Source of the DNA: an uncultured Collinsella sp.
Lineage (GTDB): Bacteria; Actinomycetota; Coriobacteriia; Coriobacteriales; Coriobacteriaceae
Assembly (NCBI GenBank): GCA_902493985.1
Contig: CABURR010000007.1
Coordinates: forward strand, 1 to 51,030
Length of the DNA: 51,030 nt
Direction: 5' to 3'
The notes under the pieces are model-generated. The model worked only from the letters and a program-made list of their open reading frames with translations, was not told where the DNA came from and searched no databases. The stretch's first letter is position 1. Every line of letters starts with the position of its first letter. The translations under genes and the position numbers were made by a program. Below are positions 36,109-45,184 of this stretch, piece after piece.

Positions 36109-38139
36109 TTAAGCATCAAGGAATCGTGCATCATGCGCGTGTTTTTCAATGTACTCGCGGCGATAGCCGACCTCGGAACCCATGAGCTCGCGCACGGCGC
36201 GGTCCGCCACCACGGCGTCCTCGATCGACACGCGCTGCAGAATGCGGGTCTTGGGGTCCATCGTCGTCGAGGCAAGCTGCTTGGGGTCCATCTCGCCCAG
36301 GCCCTTGTAGCGCTGGACGGTGTAGCCCTTGCGCTTCTTGGTGATCTTGCCGTCCTTGGCCTTGCCGTCCTCGTCGTTGTCGTCGGGGTTCAGTCCCAGG
36401 CTCTGGATGGTGTCGCGCAGAATCTCGTCTTCGGGCTGGCGGCCGTTGGGATACACGTAGTGAATCTTGTTGCGCACCTTGATGCCAAAGATGGGCGGGC
36501 AAGCGACGTAAACGTAGCCGGCATCAATCAACGGGCGCATGTACTTGTAGAAGAACGTCAGCAGCAGGATGCGGATATGCGCACCGTCGACGTCTGCATC
36601 GGTCATGATGATGATCTTGTGGTAGCGCGCCTTGGTGATATCAAAGTCGCCGCCGTCGCCGGCGCTCGTCGTGACGCCGCAGCCGATCGCAGTGATGAGC
36701 GACTGGATGGTGTCGCTCGAGAACGCACGATGATCGCCCACGCGCTCGACGTTCAAAATCTTGCCGCGCAGGGGTAGGATCGCCTGGATGTCTCGGCGAC
36801 GGCCGTCCTTGGCCGAGCCGCCTGCCGAGTCGCCCTCTACGATAAAGAGCTCAGTCAACTCGGCGTCGCGCACCGAACAGTCGGCGAGCTTGCCGGGCAG
36901 CGACGCCGTCTCGAGCAGGCTCTTGCGGCGGGTCGCCTCGCGCGCCTTGCGGGCGGCGTTGCGCGCCTTGCAGGCCTGCTGGGCTTTCTTGACGATCTCG
37001 CGAGCGGGCTTGGGATGCTCCTCGAGGTAATCGGCAAGCCCGTCAGTCACGATCTTGAGCGTCAGCGCGCGCATATAGGAGCTGCCGAGCTTGGCCTTGG
37101 TCTGGCCCTCAAACTGCGGATCGGGCAGCTTGACCGAGATAACAGCCGATAGGCCCTCGCGAACATCGTCGCCGGTCAAGTTGGCGTCTTTTTCCTTGAG
37201 CAGGTTCTGCTTGTGAGCGTAATCGTTAATCACGCGGGTGAGTGCGGTACGGAAGCCCTCGAGGTGCATGCCGCCCTCGGGGGTGTAGATGTCGTTGGCA
37301 AACGACATGACGTTCTCACCGTAGCCGCTATTCCACTGCAAGGACACCTCGACCTCGCCCATCTTGGTCACGGGCGCATCCGGATCCGATTTGCCCTCAA
37401 TATAAATGGGCTCCTTAAAGGCCTCGGGGACATCCTTGCCCTCGTTGAGGAACTTGACGAAGTCGATGATGCCGCCCGCATAGCAAAACTCCTCCACATG
37501 GGGAGTCGCCTCGCGCTCGTCGGTCAGCACGATCTTGAGGTTCTTGTTGAGGAATGCCGTCTCCTGCAGACGGTTGTGCAGCGTGTCGAAATCGTAGATG
37601 CAGGTCTCGAAGATCTCGTCGTCGGGCCAGAAGCTGACAGTGGTGCCCGTCGTCTCCGAAGTGCCCACGACCTCCATTTTCTTGACGGTCTTGCCGCGCG
37701 AAAACTCCATCTCGTAGATGTTGCCATCGCGGCATACCTGCACGACCACGCGCTTGGACAGGGCGTTGACGACGGAGATGCCCACGCCGTGCAGTCCGCC
37801 CGAGACCTTGTAGGCCGAGTTATCGAACTTACCGCCGGCGTGCAGGATCGTCATGACGACCTCGAGCGTCGGGATCTTTTTGATAGGATGCTCGTCGACG
37901 GGGATGCCGCGCCCGTTGTCGACGACCGTGATGGAGTTGTCGGCGTGGACCGTCACCTGAATCTCGGTGCAGAAACCGGCCATGGCCTCGTCGACGGAGT
38001 TGTCAACGATCTCCCACACCAGGTGATGAAGACCGCTGGCGCTCGTCGAGCCAATGTACATGCCCGGGCGCTTACGAACGGCCTCGAGACCTTCGAGAAT
38101 CTTAATCTCGCCGCCATCGTAATCGTTTTCGTTTGCCAC
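36109..38139 (-). CDS. gyrB: DNA gyrase subunit B
   Basis: ATPase subunit of gyrase. 676 residues with a GTG start and AAGGAGG 5 nt upstream. GHKL ATP site: EIVDNSVDEAMAG, VVDNGRGIPVD and GGLHGVGISVVNAL. Toprim motifs: VEGDSAGGSAK and DADVDGAHIRILLL. A charged insert (about 585-605, DDNDEDGKAKDGKITKK) occurs near the C-terminus. gyrA follows at 11 bp. The terminator at 38189-38218 separates it from the DUF721 gene, so gyrBA has its own promoter in 38140-38188. Confidence 0.97.
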   Translation of the reverse strand: MANENDYDGGEIKILEGLEAVRKRPGMYIGSTSASGLHHLVWEIVDNSVDEAMAGFCTEIQVTVHADNSITVVDNGRGIPVDEHPIKKIPTLEVVMTILHAGGKFDNSAYKVSGGLHGVGISVVNALSKRVVVQVCRDGNIYEMEFSRGKTVKKMEVVGTSETTGTTVSFWPDDEIFETCIYDFDTLHNRLQETAFLNKNLKIVLTDEREATPHVEEFCYAGGIIDFVKFLNEGKDVPEAFKEPIYIEGKSDPDAPVTKMGEVEVSLQWNSGYGENVMSFANDIYTPEGGMHLEGFRTALTRVINDYAHKQNLLKEKDANLTGDDVREGLSAVISVKLPDPQFEGQTKAKLGSSYMRALTLKIVTDGLADYLEEHPKPAREIVKKAQQACKARNAARKAREATRRKSLLETASLPGKLADCSVRDAELTELFIVEGDSAGGSAKDGRRRDIQAILPLRGKILNVERVGDHRAFSSDTIQSLITAIGCGVTTSAGDGGDFDITKARYHKIIIMTDADVDGAHIRILLLTFFYKYMRPLIDAGYVYVACPPIFGIKVRNKIHYVYPNGRQPEDEILRDTIQSLGLNPDDNDEDGKAKDGKITKKRKGYTVQRYKGLGEMDPKQLASTTMDPKTRILQRVSIEDAVVADRAVRELMGSEVGYRREYIEKHAHDARFLDA

Positions 38140-38188
38140 ACGTCCTCCTTCAGTTAAGAAAATGTGTACAGCCTTACTAGTTTATCGT

Positions 38189-38218
38189 AAAAAAATACCC
38201 TCGGGGACGAGGGTATTT
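38189..38218 (-). terminator. Terminator of the dnaN-recF-DUF721 unit
   Basis: Stem AAATACCCTCG/CGAGGGTATTT with a 4-nt loop and TTTTTTTACG on the minus strand, 27 bp past the DUF721 stop. Confidence 0.92.
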
Positions 38219-38244
38219 GGCTCTACAAGGCCACCAGATGCGAT

Positions 38245-38808
38245 TTAAGGCTCTTTTTTGCTCTGCACGCCCTTGGCCCACTCGGCACTGGCTCTCATGG
38301 CGTTCTCGAGGGCCTCGCGCAGTTTTTGGTCCTCGATGGGTGCCACTTGGCGCTCAATCTCGGTGCGCTCGGCATCGCTGAGGTCGGCGTGTGGGGCCGG
38401 CGGGCGCTCGGTCGCCGCTGGGCGAAGGCGCTCCTTGGCGGCGGGCGGCGTGTGACCGGGCGCGGTGGTTTTGAACACCAGGCCATCCACATGCGCACCG
38501 GCGCGCTCCATGCGCGCGCGGATGATCTCGCGCAACAACGTCATTTCCTGCGTCCACGAGGGCGAGTCGAGATATACCAGCAGCTCATTGGACTCGGGCA
38601 GGTAGCGCAGGCCCGTCACATGCCGCCCCTCGCGCGTGCCCGAGCACACCGCGTTCCACGCGCGATAGACCGCGCGCGACTCCTCGGCGGCCTCCATCTG
38701 CGCACGGCGCTCAGGGGTCGCAGCCGCCAGGATGCGCTGGCGCTCTGCGTTCAAAAAGCCACTGAAGGCGACCGTTTCGCTCTCGCGCTCGTAATTAGCA
38801 CGTCTCAC
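38245..38808 (-). CDS. DUF721 protein, DciA-like helicase-loading factor
   Basis: 187 residues. Residues about 45-115 fit DUF721/DciA: YRAWNAVCSGTREGRHV, LRYLPESNELLVYLDSPSW and QEMTLLREIIRARM. DciA proteins bind DnaB and act as helicase loaders in bacteria without DnaC or DnaI; no loader gene of those types is seen near dnaB here. The C-terminal 70 residues are Pro/Ala/charged and probably disordered. The start overlaps recF by 14 bp, giving coupled translation. Confidence 0.8.
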   Translation of the reverse strand: MRRANYERESETVAFSGFLNAERQRILAAATPERRAQMEAAEESRAVYRAWNAVCSGTREGRHVTGLRYLPESNELLVYLDSPSWTQEMTLLREIIRARMERAGAHVDGLVFKTTAPGHTPPAAKERLRPAATERPPAPHADLSDAERTEIERQVAPIEDQKLREALENAMRASAEWAKGVQSKKEP

Positions 38809-39901
38809 CCATGCTCACCACCTTGGCTCGATCAAGCAGGTCATCGGTAAAGTACCCCAGGTTGGTCGTGGTTATGACCGTCTGGATATCATCGCCGATC
38901 AGCCGCAGGAAAGCACCGCGGCGTTCGCCGTCGAGTTCGCTCATCACGTCGTCCAAAAGCAGCAGTGGGGCGGTGCCCAGGACATCGCGAGCCACGGCCA
39001 CCTCCGCCACCTTCCAGGCCAGAACCAACGTTCGCTGCTGACCTTGGCTGGCAAATGAACGGGCGGAGCGACCCGCCACAGCAAACTCAATCTCGTCGCG
39101 ATGCGGTCCCACCAACGTCACGCCGCGGCGAATTTCCTCGTCGGCGTGCTCATCAAGGGCAGCCAGCATGCGCTCGTACGCCCAGCCCTTCAGCTCTTCG
39201 CGATCATCGACCTGGGGCAAATCCCCCAGCGTGGACGCATAGGACACGTTGGCGGCTTCACCGGACGCCACTTGCCCGTAGGCAGTACGCACATGGCCCG
39301 CCAGCCGGTCGAGCAGGGCCAACCGGTGCACGAGCAGAGCCGCGCCCGCGCGGGCAATCGAATCGTTCCACGCGCCGAGCATCTCGCGGCAGCACCAGGC
39401 CTCCTTGAGCAAGGCGTTACGCTGGGTCACGCAGCGACCATAGGTGCTCGCAAGATCGGCATAGCGTGCGCTCAGTTGCATGCCAAAGTCGTCGAGGGCG
39501 GCGCGGCGCACACTGGCGCCTCGCTTAACCATGTCCAGATGGTCGGGGCAAAACAGCACGCTCGGCAGAACCCCGCGCACACCGGCGGCAGAGCATCTCT
39601 TGCCGTTGCGGCTAAACGAGCGTTTACCGTCCTCCGCGCTCAATCCCATATCAAGTACGCGGCCGTCGCCCTCGAGCCTCAGCTCGATCTTGCACGAGCC
39701 CACGCCATCATGGACGAGCTCGGCTGCGGTCGGATGCCTAAACGAGGCGCCGCTCGTCAGCAGCTGCAGCGCCTCTATGAGATTGGTCTTTCCCGCCGCG
39801 TTGGGTCCCGCAAGTATCGTCACGCCCTCGTCCAGGGCAAGACGATAGCTCTCGAAACTGCGGTAGTGCGCGACGGAAAGATCGCGGGCGAACATGGTCA
39901 T
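38795..39901 (-). CDS. recF: DNA replication and repair protein RecF
   Basis: SMC-like ATPase that helps load RecA at gaps. 368 residues. Walker A GPNAAGKTNLIEAL (about 33-46), signature ASQGQQRTLVLAWKVAE and Walker B LLLLDDVMSELDGERR. The start is ATG 39901 or the ATG two codons later (MFARDLS); neither has a strong ribosome site, so coupling with dnaN, which ends 10 bp upstream, is likely. Confidence 0.96.
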   Translation of the reverse strand: MTMFARDLSVAHYRSFESYRLALDEGVTILAGPNAAGKTNLIEALQLLTSGASFRHPTAAELVHDGVGSCKIELRLEGDGRVLDMGLSAEDGKRSFSRNGKRCSAAGVRGVLPSVLFCPDHLDMVKRGASVRRAALDDFGMQLSARYADLASTYGRCVTQRNALLKEAWCCREMLGAWNDSIARAGAALLVHRLALLDRLAGHVRTAYGQVASGEAANVSYASTLGDLPQVDDREELKGWAYERMLAALDEHADEEIRRGVTLVGPHRDEIEFAVAGRSARSFASQGQQRTLVLAWKVAEVAVARDVLGTAPLLLLDDVMSELDGERRGAFLRLIGDDIQTVITTTNLGYFTDDLLDRAKVVSMGETC

Positions 39902-39910
39902 GGCGCAGCG

Positions 39911-41014
39911 CTAGATGCGAACCGGCATGACCAGGTACAGGTAGTTGATCTTGTCGTAGGACTTGAAGATGCCAGCCTGCGAATAGCTCTTGAGCTCCAG
40001 CGTGATCTCCTTCTCCTTGGACAGGGCATTGAGGCAGCCGAAGATGTAGTGGTAGTTGAAGGCGATGGTACCCGACTCGCCCTCGGCCTCGACATCGATT
40101 GTCTCCTGCGCAAGGTCCTGGTCATTGGAAATGGAGGACAGGCCCATCTGCCCGTTCTCGACATCGATCTCGAACTTGACGGCGGGGTTGGCGCTCGCGA
40201 TAACGGCCACGCGCTTGAGGGCGGCGTTAAAGGCGGCGACGTCGATCTTGACGCTCGTCACGCACGAATCGGGGATGAGCTGCTTGTAGTTGGGGTACAC
40301 GCCCTCGATGCGGCGCGACACGTAGGTGGTGTTGCCGGCCTCGAAGACGACTTGGGTGTCGGTAGCCCCGATCATGATGGTCGCCTGGCTGTCCATGATG
40401 TTCAGTGCGTCGTTAAAGGCGTCAGCCGGAACGTTGAGCTCAAAGGAGCCTTCGAGGGTCGAGGTCTCGACCTGCGTATCGCACACGGCCAAACGGAAGG
40501 AATCGGTCGCCACCAGGCGCACGGTGTTGTTCTCGACCTTCATGTGCACGCCACCCAGGATGGGGCGGGCCTTGTCGGTCGAGGTGACGCGCCACACGCG
40601 GCCGACCATCTCGGACAAGATATCGGTCGGCAGTTCCACGGCACTCTCGATGGCATAGGCCGGAAACTCGGGGAAGTCATTAGCATCAAGCGTGTTCAGG
40701 CGGAAAGAGCTCTTCTCACAACCAATCAGCACCTGGCGCTCGGACAGCTCAAAGGTGACCGGGGCATCGGGGAGGGTCTTGGTGATATTGGAGAGCATCT
40801 TACAGGGGATAACCATCTCGCCCTCTTCTTCGACATGCGCCGCGATGCGATGACGGATCGAGATGGTGTAGTTAGAGGTCTGGAATTCCAAGATGCCGTC
40901 TTGCGCCTTGACGAGCACGCCCGACAGGATGGGAAGGGTGGATGCCGAAGCGACACCCTTCATAACGACGCCGATGGCTTGTGTAAGCGAGCTCTGGCTG
41001 ACGGTGAACTTCAT
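39911..41014 (-). CDS. dnaN: DNA polymerase III beta subunit (sliding clamp)
   Basis: Ring-shaped clamp that holds polymerase III on DNA. 367 residues with the three clamp domains and the C-terminal YLVMPVRI, which is the classical end. The ATG has AAAGG 9 nt upstream. It heads dnaN-recF-DUF721. The leader contains candidate DnaA boxes shared with the dnaA-dnaN gap. Confidence 0.97.
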   Translation of the reverse strand: MKFTVSQSSLTQAIGVVMKGVASASTLPILSGVLVKAQDGILEFQTSNYTISIRHRIAAHVEEEGEMVIPCKMLSNITKTLPDAPVTFELSERQVLIGCEKSSFRLNTLDANDFPEFPAYAIESAVELPTDILSEMVGRVWRVTSTDKARPILGGVHMKVENNTVRLVATDSFRLAVCDTQVETSTLEGSFELNVPADAFNDALNIMDSQATIMIGATDTQVVFEAGNTTYVSRRIEGVYPNYKQLIPDSCVTSVKIDVAAFNAALKRVAVIASANPAVKFEIDVENGQMGLSSISNDQDLAQETIDVEAEGESGTIAFNYHYIFGCLNALSKEKEITLELKSYSQAGIFKSYDKINYLYLVMPVRI

Positions 41015-41252
41015 CTTTTAATACCTTTCTATAGATATAAATATCTTAATAATAGTAATAGCACTGACGAAACTGTTGATTACTCCCAAAGACGCAGGTC
41101 AGACCCAGAAAGAGAATCGACAGCAGCCTGTGTGCAACAGGGGTGGTTTTCCACGTTCAAAACCTGCGCAAAACTTTTCATCACCGCGGGTTGGGTTTTA
41201 GACACCTTATGCCCGTGGTTTCGACAAGTTTTCAACAGGTGTCTCTATTTCC
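41015..41252. other. dnaA-dnaN gap with DnaA-box-like repeats
   Basis: AT-rich next to dnaN (41020-41060). Candidate boxes TTTTCCACG (41147-41155) and TTTTCAACA (41229-41237) differ from the TTATCCACA consensus by two bases each. It may be one half of a bipartite origin. Confidence 0.5.
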
Positions 41253-42977
41253 CTACGAGCGCAGTGTAATTTTATCGCGCAGCGACTTGAGGTCTTCGGT
41301 GACGGTGCGGTCTTCCTGGATCATCTTCTGGACCTTTTTGTAGCTCGTGCTGACGGTCGAGTGGTTGCGGTTGCCAAATTCGGCGCCCACCGCCGTGGTC
41401 GTCATTTCGCACATCTCGATGGCCAGGTAGATAGCGATATGGCGTGCTTTGGCGATATTGGCGTTGCGACGCGGGCCGATGAGCTCCTCGTGCGTCACGC
41501 CGTACTGCTCTTCGATGACGGACTGAACCGTCTGGACGTTGATCTTTTTGGCCGATGTGTCGAAGTACTGGCTGGCGATGGCGTCGATATCGTCAAAGGT
41601 GAGCTCCCCGCCCTCGCGCTCACGGTCGCCCGCCTCGCCGGCGCAGCGCTCGCAAAAGCTCTCGAGTTCGCGGATGTTGGTGCCCGAGACCTCGGCCATG
41701 TGTTTAAAGTGCTCGTCGGTCAGGTGTCCGCCGTCGCCCCCATAGGCCGCCAGCAGTGAGTCGTCGCCCGCCTCGGGAGCGGCGACGATGGTGTTCTCGT
41801 AATAGCGCTGCAAGATCTTGTATTTCATCTCGTAGCTGGGCTCTGCGACCAGGCAGAGCATTCCGGCGTTGAAGCGGCTGGTCAGACGCTCGTCCATGCT
41901 CAGGTCCTTGGGGGCGCGGTCTGCCGCGATGACGACCTTCTTGTTGTTGCGGATGAACTCGTCCATGAGCTGGAAAAAGTAGTCCACACTCGCGCGCTTG
42001 CCGATGATGTTTTGGATGTCATCGATGATGAGCACGTCCACGCCGTGGTACGCCTGCATGATGGGGGCGTTGCTCTTCTTTTGACGGTCGAACTCGGTCA
42101 TCAGGTCGTCCAGATATGCCTGGGAGTTGGCATACTTGACCTTGATCTCGGGCGACTTCTCGGCGAGCTCGTTTTTGATGGCGAGCAGCAGATGGGTCTT
42201 GCCCAGCCCCGATTTGCCATAGATGAACAGGGATGTGCATGTGCCGCGCTCGTCCGCGAGGGCGGCAAACTTGAGTGCCGAGCGATAGGCATGGCTGTTC
42301 TCGGGGCCGTAGACAAAGTTCTCAAAGGTAAATTTTGAGTTCGCAGCGAGCGGGGCTCCATCCGTATTCTGCTCGGCCGGCACGGTCGGTGCTGGCATGG
42401 GTGAAGCGGGGGCCGCAGCTTGCGTGGATTTAGTCGGCGCTCCGCCCTTCATCTGGTTCATCATGCGACGAAAATCGTCGGCCGAGAGCGTGTTCTTGAT
42501 TGCAATGCCCGAATCCGCGCCCGCCGCTGCGTCGTGAGCGATGGGCATGTGCGTGACGGGTGCGTTCGTTGACGTCGCCGCCGCGCTCGTCAACGGTGCC
42601 ATTGTTTCACGGGAAACATCGCTGTGCTGGTGCTCGATTGTCGGCACATCGCCTGCGGAGGCCGGCACCGCCGGGGAAGCAGCGGGAGCCGTGGCGGGCG
42701 CCGTGGCGGCAGCGGATTCCGTCGCGGCGCCTTGCGGTGCCACGATGTCGAGAGCAATCGGTGCAAAGGCGATTTCTTCCAGATAGGCCTCAATAGTCGG
42801 CTGATGCTTTTTGAGCTGCGCGATGGCAAAGCGCGAGGGGGCCTCGATCGTGAGCGTATCTTCGGTCAGGCTTATGGCGCGCGATTGCCCCAGCATGTTG
42901 ATGAGGCGTGCATCTTGGCCGTCGCGCTGGCAAAAGGCGATGGCATCCCCCAGGATGATGCTTGCTTCCTCGTCCAC
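41253..42977 (-). CDS. dnaA: Chromosomal replication initiator DnaA
   Basis: Binds DnaA boxes and melts the origin. 574 residues, longer than the usual 450-520 because of a wide Ala/Pro linker (domain II, about 82-212). Domain I is at 1-80. The AAA+ domain III has Walker A GKSGLGKTHL (254-263) and Walker B VLIIDDIQNI. Domain IV has the DnaA signature ...GNRNHSTVSTSYKKV. The start is GTG with GGGAGAG upstream. Codons 119-124 contain a parS-like site (42603-42618). The divergent ATPase gene lies 16 bp upstream, so the two may be co-transcribed. Confidence 0.97.
   Translation of the reverse strand: MDEEASIILGDAIAFCQRDGQDARLINMLGQSRAISLTEDTLTIEAPSRFAIAQLKKHQPTIEAYLEEIAFAPIALDIVAPQGAATESAAATAPATAPAASPAVPASAGDVPTIEHQHSDVSRETMAPLTSAAATSTNAPVTHMPIAHDAAAGADSGIAIKNTLSADDFRRMMNQMKGGAPTKSTQAAAPASPMPAPTVPAEQNTDGAPLAANSKFTFENFVYGPENSHAYRSALKFAALADERGTCTSLFIYGKSGLGKTHLLLAIKNELAEKSPEIKVKYANSQAYLDDLMTEFDRQKKSNAPIMQAYHGVDVLIIDDIQNIIGKRASVDYFFQLMDEFIRNNKKVVIAADRAPKDLSMDERLTSRFNAGMLCLVAEPSYEMKYKILQRYYENTIVAAPEAGDDSLLAAYGGDGGHLTDEHFKHMAEVSGTNIRELESFCERCAGEAGDREREGGELTFDDIDAIASQYFDTSAKKINVQTVQSVIEEQYGVTHEELIGPRRNANIAKARHIAIYLAIEMCEMTTTAVGAEFGNRNHSTVSTSYKKVQKMIQEDRTVTEDLKSLRDKITLRS
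42603..42618. promoter_or_regulatory. parS-like site inside dnaA
   Basis: TGTTTCACGGGAAACA matches the ParB site TGTTTCACGTGAAACA at 15 of 16 positions. It encodes DVSRET in the DnaA linker. Confidence 0.7.
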
Positions 42978-42992
42978 TGTCTCTCCCGTTCT

Positions 42993-44345
42993 TTAGCTCT
43001 GAGCTCGCACGCGAGCGGCGCCGAGTTCGGTCAGATGGTATTTCTGGCCATGCTTGATGACCAAGCCGGCCTGCGCCAAGTCATTGAGCGTGCGTGACCA
43101 AGTGGGGGCCGAGTTTCCAAACGCCCTCGCAAGATCGGTTGCGCCGCACGCTTGATTTTGCGCCAGATAGCCCAGCGCGGCGTTGCCGCGATCGCTTACG
43201 AACACGTCCGGTTGTGGCTGTGCATACTGATTTACTGCATTAGGATACATCATTTGAGCTGCTGGTTGTTGAGAACTCTGCGTCGGCGGCATTTGCTGTT
43301 GAAAACTTTGAGGCCACTGTTGGTAAGGCTGCGGAGGCGTCTGCTGGGCCCAAGGGTTGTACTGCTGCTGCGGCATCTGCTGGTACGGCTGCTGATATCC
43401 CTGCTGGTACTGCTGCGGGAACTGCTGGCCATACCCCAGTGGCGGCATCTGCTGATATGGATATCCCTGTTGGTACGGCTGATAGCCCATTTGCTGGCCA
43501 CCCGGCGCCCCCGTCGCCTGCTGCATTGCTGCTGCATCCTGATCAGCCAGCGGCATGGCCTCTGGCATGTTTAGCGGCATCGACATAGATGCCGCCTGGG
43601 GTTCTTGTGTGGGAAGCATTCCGGGCTGCTGCATCTGTCCCACGGGGGGCTGCATCTGCTGCGTTGCCACGGGCTGCTGCGCAAAAGCTCCCGGCAGGGG
43701 ATATGTGGGCTGCTCCGTCTCGGGCCGCACGGCAGCGCCGCGTCCGCCGGCACGCTCGATTTCCTGCACGCGTTTAGGATTCAGGCTTACCGTAACCACG
43801 GTGCCGTTGCCCATGTTGTCCTCGATGGATACGGCACCGCCGGCGTTTTCCAAATACTCCTGCACCATGGGAAACCCTGCTCCGGTTCCACGGATATAGC
43901 GCTTCATCTTGCTGTTTGCGCTGGTAACGCCAAAGTCGAAAGCACGTTCCTTGTCGTCGATGCCGGGTCCTTGGTCAGCAAAGCGGATGGTGTCTCCGCC
44001 GTCCAGAATCGAGATGATGGGCTCGGCAAAGTGTGCGTGGATAAAGTTTTCGACAATCTCGCGGATGACCATGAGCGAGATATGGCCACCTTGTTCTTTC
44101 ATGCACTGGTAGACGGTGTTGGTCGTCTCTTCCAAATACGTGCGGACATCTTGCGGATCAATGACGATCACCCGCGGTGTCGACAGCATGTCGTCATAGA
44201 CGGCGATGCGCGCGGCGTACATGGCTTTTGGCGCCTGCGTGGTCGTCTGCTCGCCTTCCGCACGCTCTTCGCGCACGCCGGTGATGTGCTCGTTGTCGGG
44301 TGCCGGGTCTCCGGAATCGACCATGGTGTAAAAGTCGTCAGACAT
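42993..44345 (-). CDS. GHKL ATPase / Q-P-Y-rich linker / winged-helix protein
   Basis: 450 residues in three parts. Residues 85-190 are a GHKL (histidine-kinase-type) ATP-binding domain: N-box REIVENFIHAHF (N100), G1 box FADQGPGID (D124), G2 box GTGAGFPMV (153-161) and a closing GNGTVVTVSL. No phospho-acceptor His domain is present, so it resembles SpoIIAB/RsbW-type anti-sigma kinases more than a sensor kinase. Residues about 220-380 are Gln, Pro, Tyr and Met repeats (MQQ, YQQ), a prion-like composition. Residues 383-450 form a winged-helix domain (LGYLAQNQACGATDLARAFGNS...LVIKHGQKYHLTELG). It lies between the origin gap and dnaA, 16 bp upstream of dnaA. The ribosome site is weak. Role unknown; regulation of dnaA or the origin is inferred from position. 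Confidence 0.8.
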   Translation of the reverse strand: MSDDFYTMVDSGDPAPDNEHITGVREERAEGEQTTTQAPKAMYAARIAVYDDMLSTPRVIVIDPQDVRTYLEETTNTVYQCMKEQGGHISLMVIREIVENFIHAHFAEPIISILDGGDTIRFADQGPGIDDKERAFDFGVTSANSKMKRYIRGTGAGFPMVQEYLENAGGAVSIEDNMGNGTVVTVSLNPKRVQEIERAGGRGAAVRPETEQPTYPLPGAFAQQPVATQQMQPPVGQMQQPGMLPTQEPQAASMSMPLNMPEAMPLADQDAAAMQQATGAPGGQQMGYQPYQQGYPYQQMPPLGYGQQFPQQYQQGYQQPYQQMPQQQYNPWAQQTPPQPYQQWPQSFQQQMPPTQSSQQPAAQMMYPNAVNQYAQPQPDVFVSDRGNAALGYLAQNQACGATDLARAFGNSAPTWSRTLNDLAQAGLVIKHGQKYHLTELGAARVRAQS

Positions 44346-44690
44346 GCCGCTCGCAATCTTTCAAAAGGTTTCGAACAAATAGTAGCTCACCGTGCAACGT
44401 TTCTCATCTTTCGACAACTTTTCAAAACTTGTTGAAAACTTTGGAAAACGGGCGAAAAGTTCTCAACATTGCCAACATGACCTGTTGAAAACTCGATGAA
44501 ATATCGTGAAAGGTTGCCATGAGGCGCAAATTTCGGTTGTGCTTATGGGGGAACCGTGTGAACTGCGCAACCTTTTACCTTTGATTTCTTGACATTTGAA
44601 CATTGATTTCCCTACAATCTTCAAGCTCACGTGTCTATATCTGCGTCCGCGTTCCCGCGGACACTCGAAATGCAGCAGGAGGAACTTAAG
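44346..44690. other. Candidate oriC between divergent dnaA and rpmH blocks
   Basis: Genes diverge here. The region holds a run of DnaA-box-like motifs: TGTTGAAAA at 44430-44438 and 44483-44491 (each the complement of TTTTCAACA), and TTCTCAACA at 44460-44468. The right end (44589-44618) is the rpmH promoter. No gene is seen. Confidence 0.55.
44589..44618 (+). promoter_or_regulatory. Promoter of the rpmH operon
   Basis: TTGACA (44589-44594), 18-nt spacer, TACAAT (44613-44618). Close to the sigma-70 consensus, 73 bp before rpmH. Confidence 0.85.
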
Positions 44691-44825
44691 ATGAAGCGTA
44701 CGTATCAGCCTAATAAGCGTAAGCGTGCCAAGACCCATGGCTTCCGTGCCCGTATGGCCACTAAGGGTGGTCGTGCCGTGCTCGCCCGTCGTCGCGCCAA
44801 GGGCCGCAAGCGTCTCACTGTCTAG
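44691..44825 (+). CDS. rpmH: Ribosomal protein L34
   Basis: 44 residues, the full family length, starting MKRTYQPNKRKRAKTHGF. The ATG at 44691 has AGGAGGA 7 nt upstream. First gene of rpmH-rnpA-yidD-yidC-jag, the classic origin-proximal operon. Confidence 0.97.
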   Translation: MKRTYQPNKRKRAKTHGFRARMATKGGRAVLARRRAKGRKRLTV

Positions 44826-44845
44826 CAGCGATACACACATCTCGC

Positions 44846-45184
44846 ATGAAGACTATTAAGTCTCGGCAAGATTTCGAGCATGTGTTCAGTCAGGGGCGTC
44901 GTTTCAATCACCCTCTGATTCGAATGACCATATGTGAATCGGTTGGCGAAGGCGACTCCGGAAGGGTCGCCTTCGTTGGTGCTAAGCGACTCGGTTGTGC
45001 CGTCGTGCGCAACCGATCTAAGCGTGTGATGCGCGAGGCCGCCCGCAGCTGCGGATTTCCCGTTGCGGGTTATGACATCATCTTGTTCGCAACTCCCAAG
45101 ACGAGGGTTTCCTCGCCGCAGGAGATGGACAAGGCGTTGCGTTCGCTTATGAAACGCGCCGGCGTTGCCGGGGAGGAGCGATGA
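44846..45184 (+). CDS. rnpA: Ribonuclease P protein component
   Basis: Protein cofactor that helps the RNase P RNA trim tRNA 5' ends. 112 residues, with the family motif RNRSKRVMREA and MKTIKSRQDFEHVFSQGRRF at the start. It overlaps yidD by four bases (ATGA). Confidence 0.95.
   Translation: MKTIKSRQDFEHVFSQGRRFNHPLIRMTICESVGEGDSGRVAFVGAKRLGCAVVRNRSKRVMREAARSCGFPVAGYDIILFATPKTRVSSPQEMDKALRSLMKRAGVAGEER

Noticed and set aside
44631..44690. N-terminal extension of L34
   Set aside because: L34 is about 44 residues in all bacteria; the ribosome site is directly before the ATG at 44691.
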